NCBI GenBank assembly: GCA_027186245.1
Contig: CP114481.1
Coordinates: forward strand, 49,321,501-49,385,500
DNA: 64,000 nucleotides
Reading direction: 5' to 3'
Source of the DNA: Coriaria nepalensis
Taxonomy: Eukaryota; Streptophyta; Magnoliopsida; Cucurbitales; Coriariaceae
A program made the position numbers and the translations under genes. The notes under the pieces were generated by a model. It was not told the DNA's origin, made no database searches, and saw only the letters and a list, made by a program, of their open reading frames with translations. Below, piece by piece: positions 63,895 to 64,000 of the stretch (its first letter is position 1; the number at the start of each line of letters is the position of its first letter).

Positions 63895-64000
63895 GCAAGG
63901 AAACTGTGCATTCGTTGAACCTTAAAATCATTTCAATCAGTCATTTCAAGTCAATAACTTATTTCAAAGCAAGTCGAACGAATTCTATTTTTGCACTACA
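63895..64000. repeat. Partial monomer cut by the window end
   Basis: The 451st monomer begins at GCAAGG (63895) and is cut after 106 of 142 bases, just inside the CACTACA segment. Nothing in it suggests that the array ends here. It reads TTCGTTGAACC rather than TTCGTTTAACC near 63912, a rare change also seen near 42897. Confidence 0.9.

Larger units (their letters stand above)
1..64000. repeat. Satellite DNA array, 142-bp monomer, head to tail
   Basis: The window is a single tandem array. The motif GCAAGG plus its flanks recurs every 142 bases from base 1 to 63895 (checked at 143, 285, 16041, 20158, 30094, 33364, 35921, 39046, 45009 and 63895). That gives 450 complete monomers and one partial, with a net length drift of only 6 bases. 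All copies have the same orientation and no foreign insertion was seen. Such an array is typical of centromeric or pericentromeric heterochromatin in eukaryotes; this location is inferred, not shown. No stretch contains a gene, RNA gene or recognisable regulatory site. Neither end of the array is reached. Confidence 0.98.
56690..64000. repeat. Zone D: mixed monomers built on 5-, 8- and 11-monomer units
   Basis: Two recurrent pairs dominate. One is ATTTGAATGAGTC, TTTTGGC(A/G)C, ATGATCAGTGC and TTTCAATCAGTC. The other is ATTTGAATGACTC, TTATTT(C/A)ATAGC, TTTTTGCACTTC and then ATCTTTTCAAGGAGTC, AATATATTATTTC and TTTTCGCACTCC. The second pair starts at 57258, 57542, 58252, 60382, 60666, 61944, 62228 and 63648, so spacings are 2, 5, 15, 2, 9, 2 and 10 monomers. 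The zone shares ATCTTTTCAAGGAG with 16643 and 18346 in the A/B junction area. The array continues past the window end. Confidence 0.8.

Noticed and set aside
1..64000. CRISPR array (regular direct repeats)
   Set aside because: The 142-bp units are contiguous and there are no unique spacers between short repeats. The structure is a satellite.

Overview
The whole 64 kb window is one uninterrupted satellite DNA array. It consists of a 142-bp monomer repeated head to tail, always in the same orientation. Starting the monomer at base 1 (at GCAAGG), 450 complete monomers run to 63894 and a 106-base partial monomer fills the end. I checked the phase at nine points. The total drift is -6 bases, which is fully explained by twelve single-base deletions, two single-base insertions and two two-base insertions. 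I see no gene, RNA gene, transposon, CRISPR array, promoter or terminator, and neither edge of the array lies inside the window.

This layout is that of eukaryotic centromeric or pericentromeric heterochromatin. The monomer is about 32% G+C (45 of 142 bases counted in the first copy) and has more C than G on this strand (28 against 17). It usually carries one GAATTC and one TGATCA, so EcoRI should cut the array into a 142-bp ladder. The species cannot be read from the sequence alone. As I recall, 142 bp is the length reported for abundant satellites of tenebrionid beetles (Tenebrio molitor, Palorus ratzeburgii), so a beetle is a reasonable first hypothesis, but plants and other animals remain possible.

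The array is a mosaic of four zones with different monomer variants and different higher-order repeat (HOR) units. Zone A (1 to about 18480) has TCTTCTTTC and TTGCAC/TTTCAC monomers, amplified in tandem blocks of 19, 16, 10, 7 and 3 monomers. Zone B (about 18350-28250) is a regular 9-monomer HOR (1278 bp, about 7.5 copies), part of which is duplicated again as a 27-monomer (3.83 kb) block. A transition (28250-32570) has 6- and 4-monomer units. Zone C (about 32570-56690) has TTCGCACTTC monomers with 4-, 6-, 11-, 18-, 21- and 33/34-monomer spacings. Zone D (56690-64000) contains the most recent-looking event, an apparently exact tandem duplication of 11 monomers (1562 bp).

Each monomer carries three short inverted repeats. 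One of them (arms CACAA/TTGTG) keeps its arms while its centre varies, and another (AATTCG-AA-CGAATT) is mostly intact in zone A and mostly broken in zones B to D. The many open frames of 60-76 codons are by-products of the repeat and are not genes.
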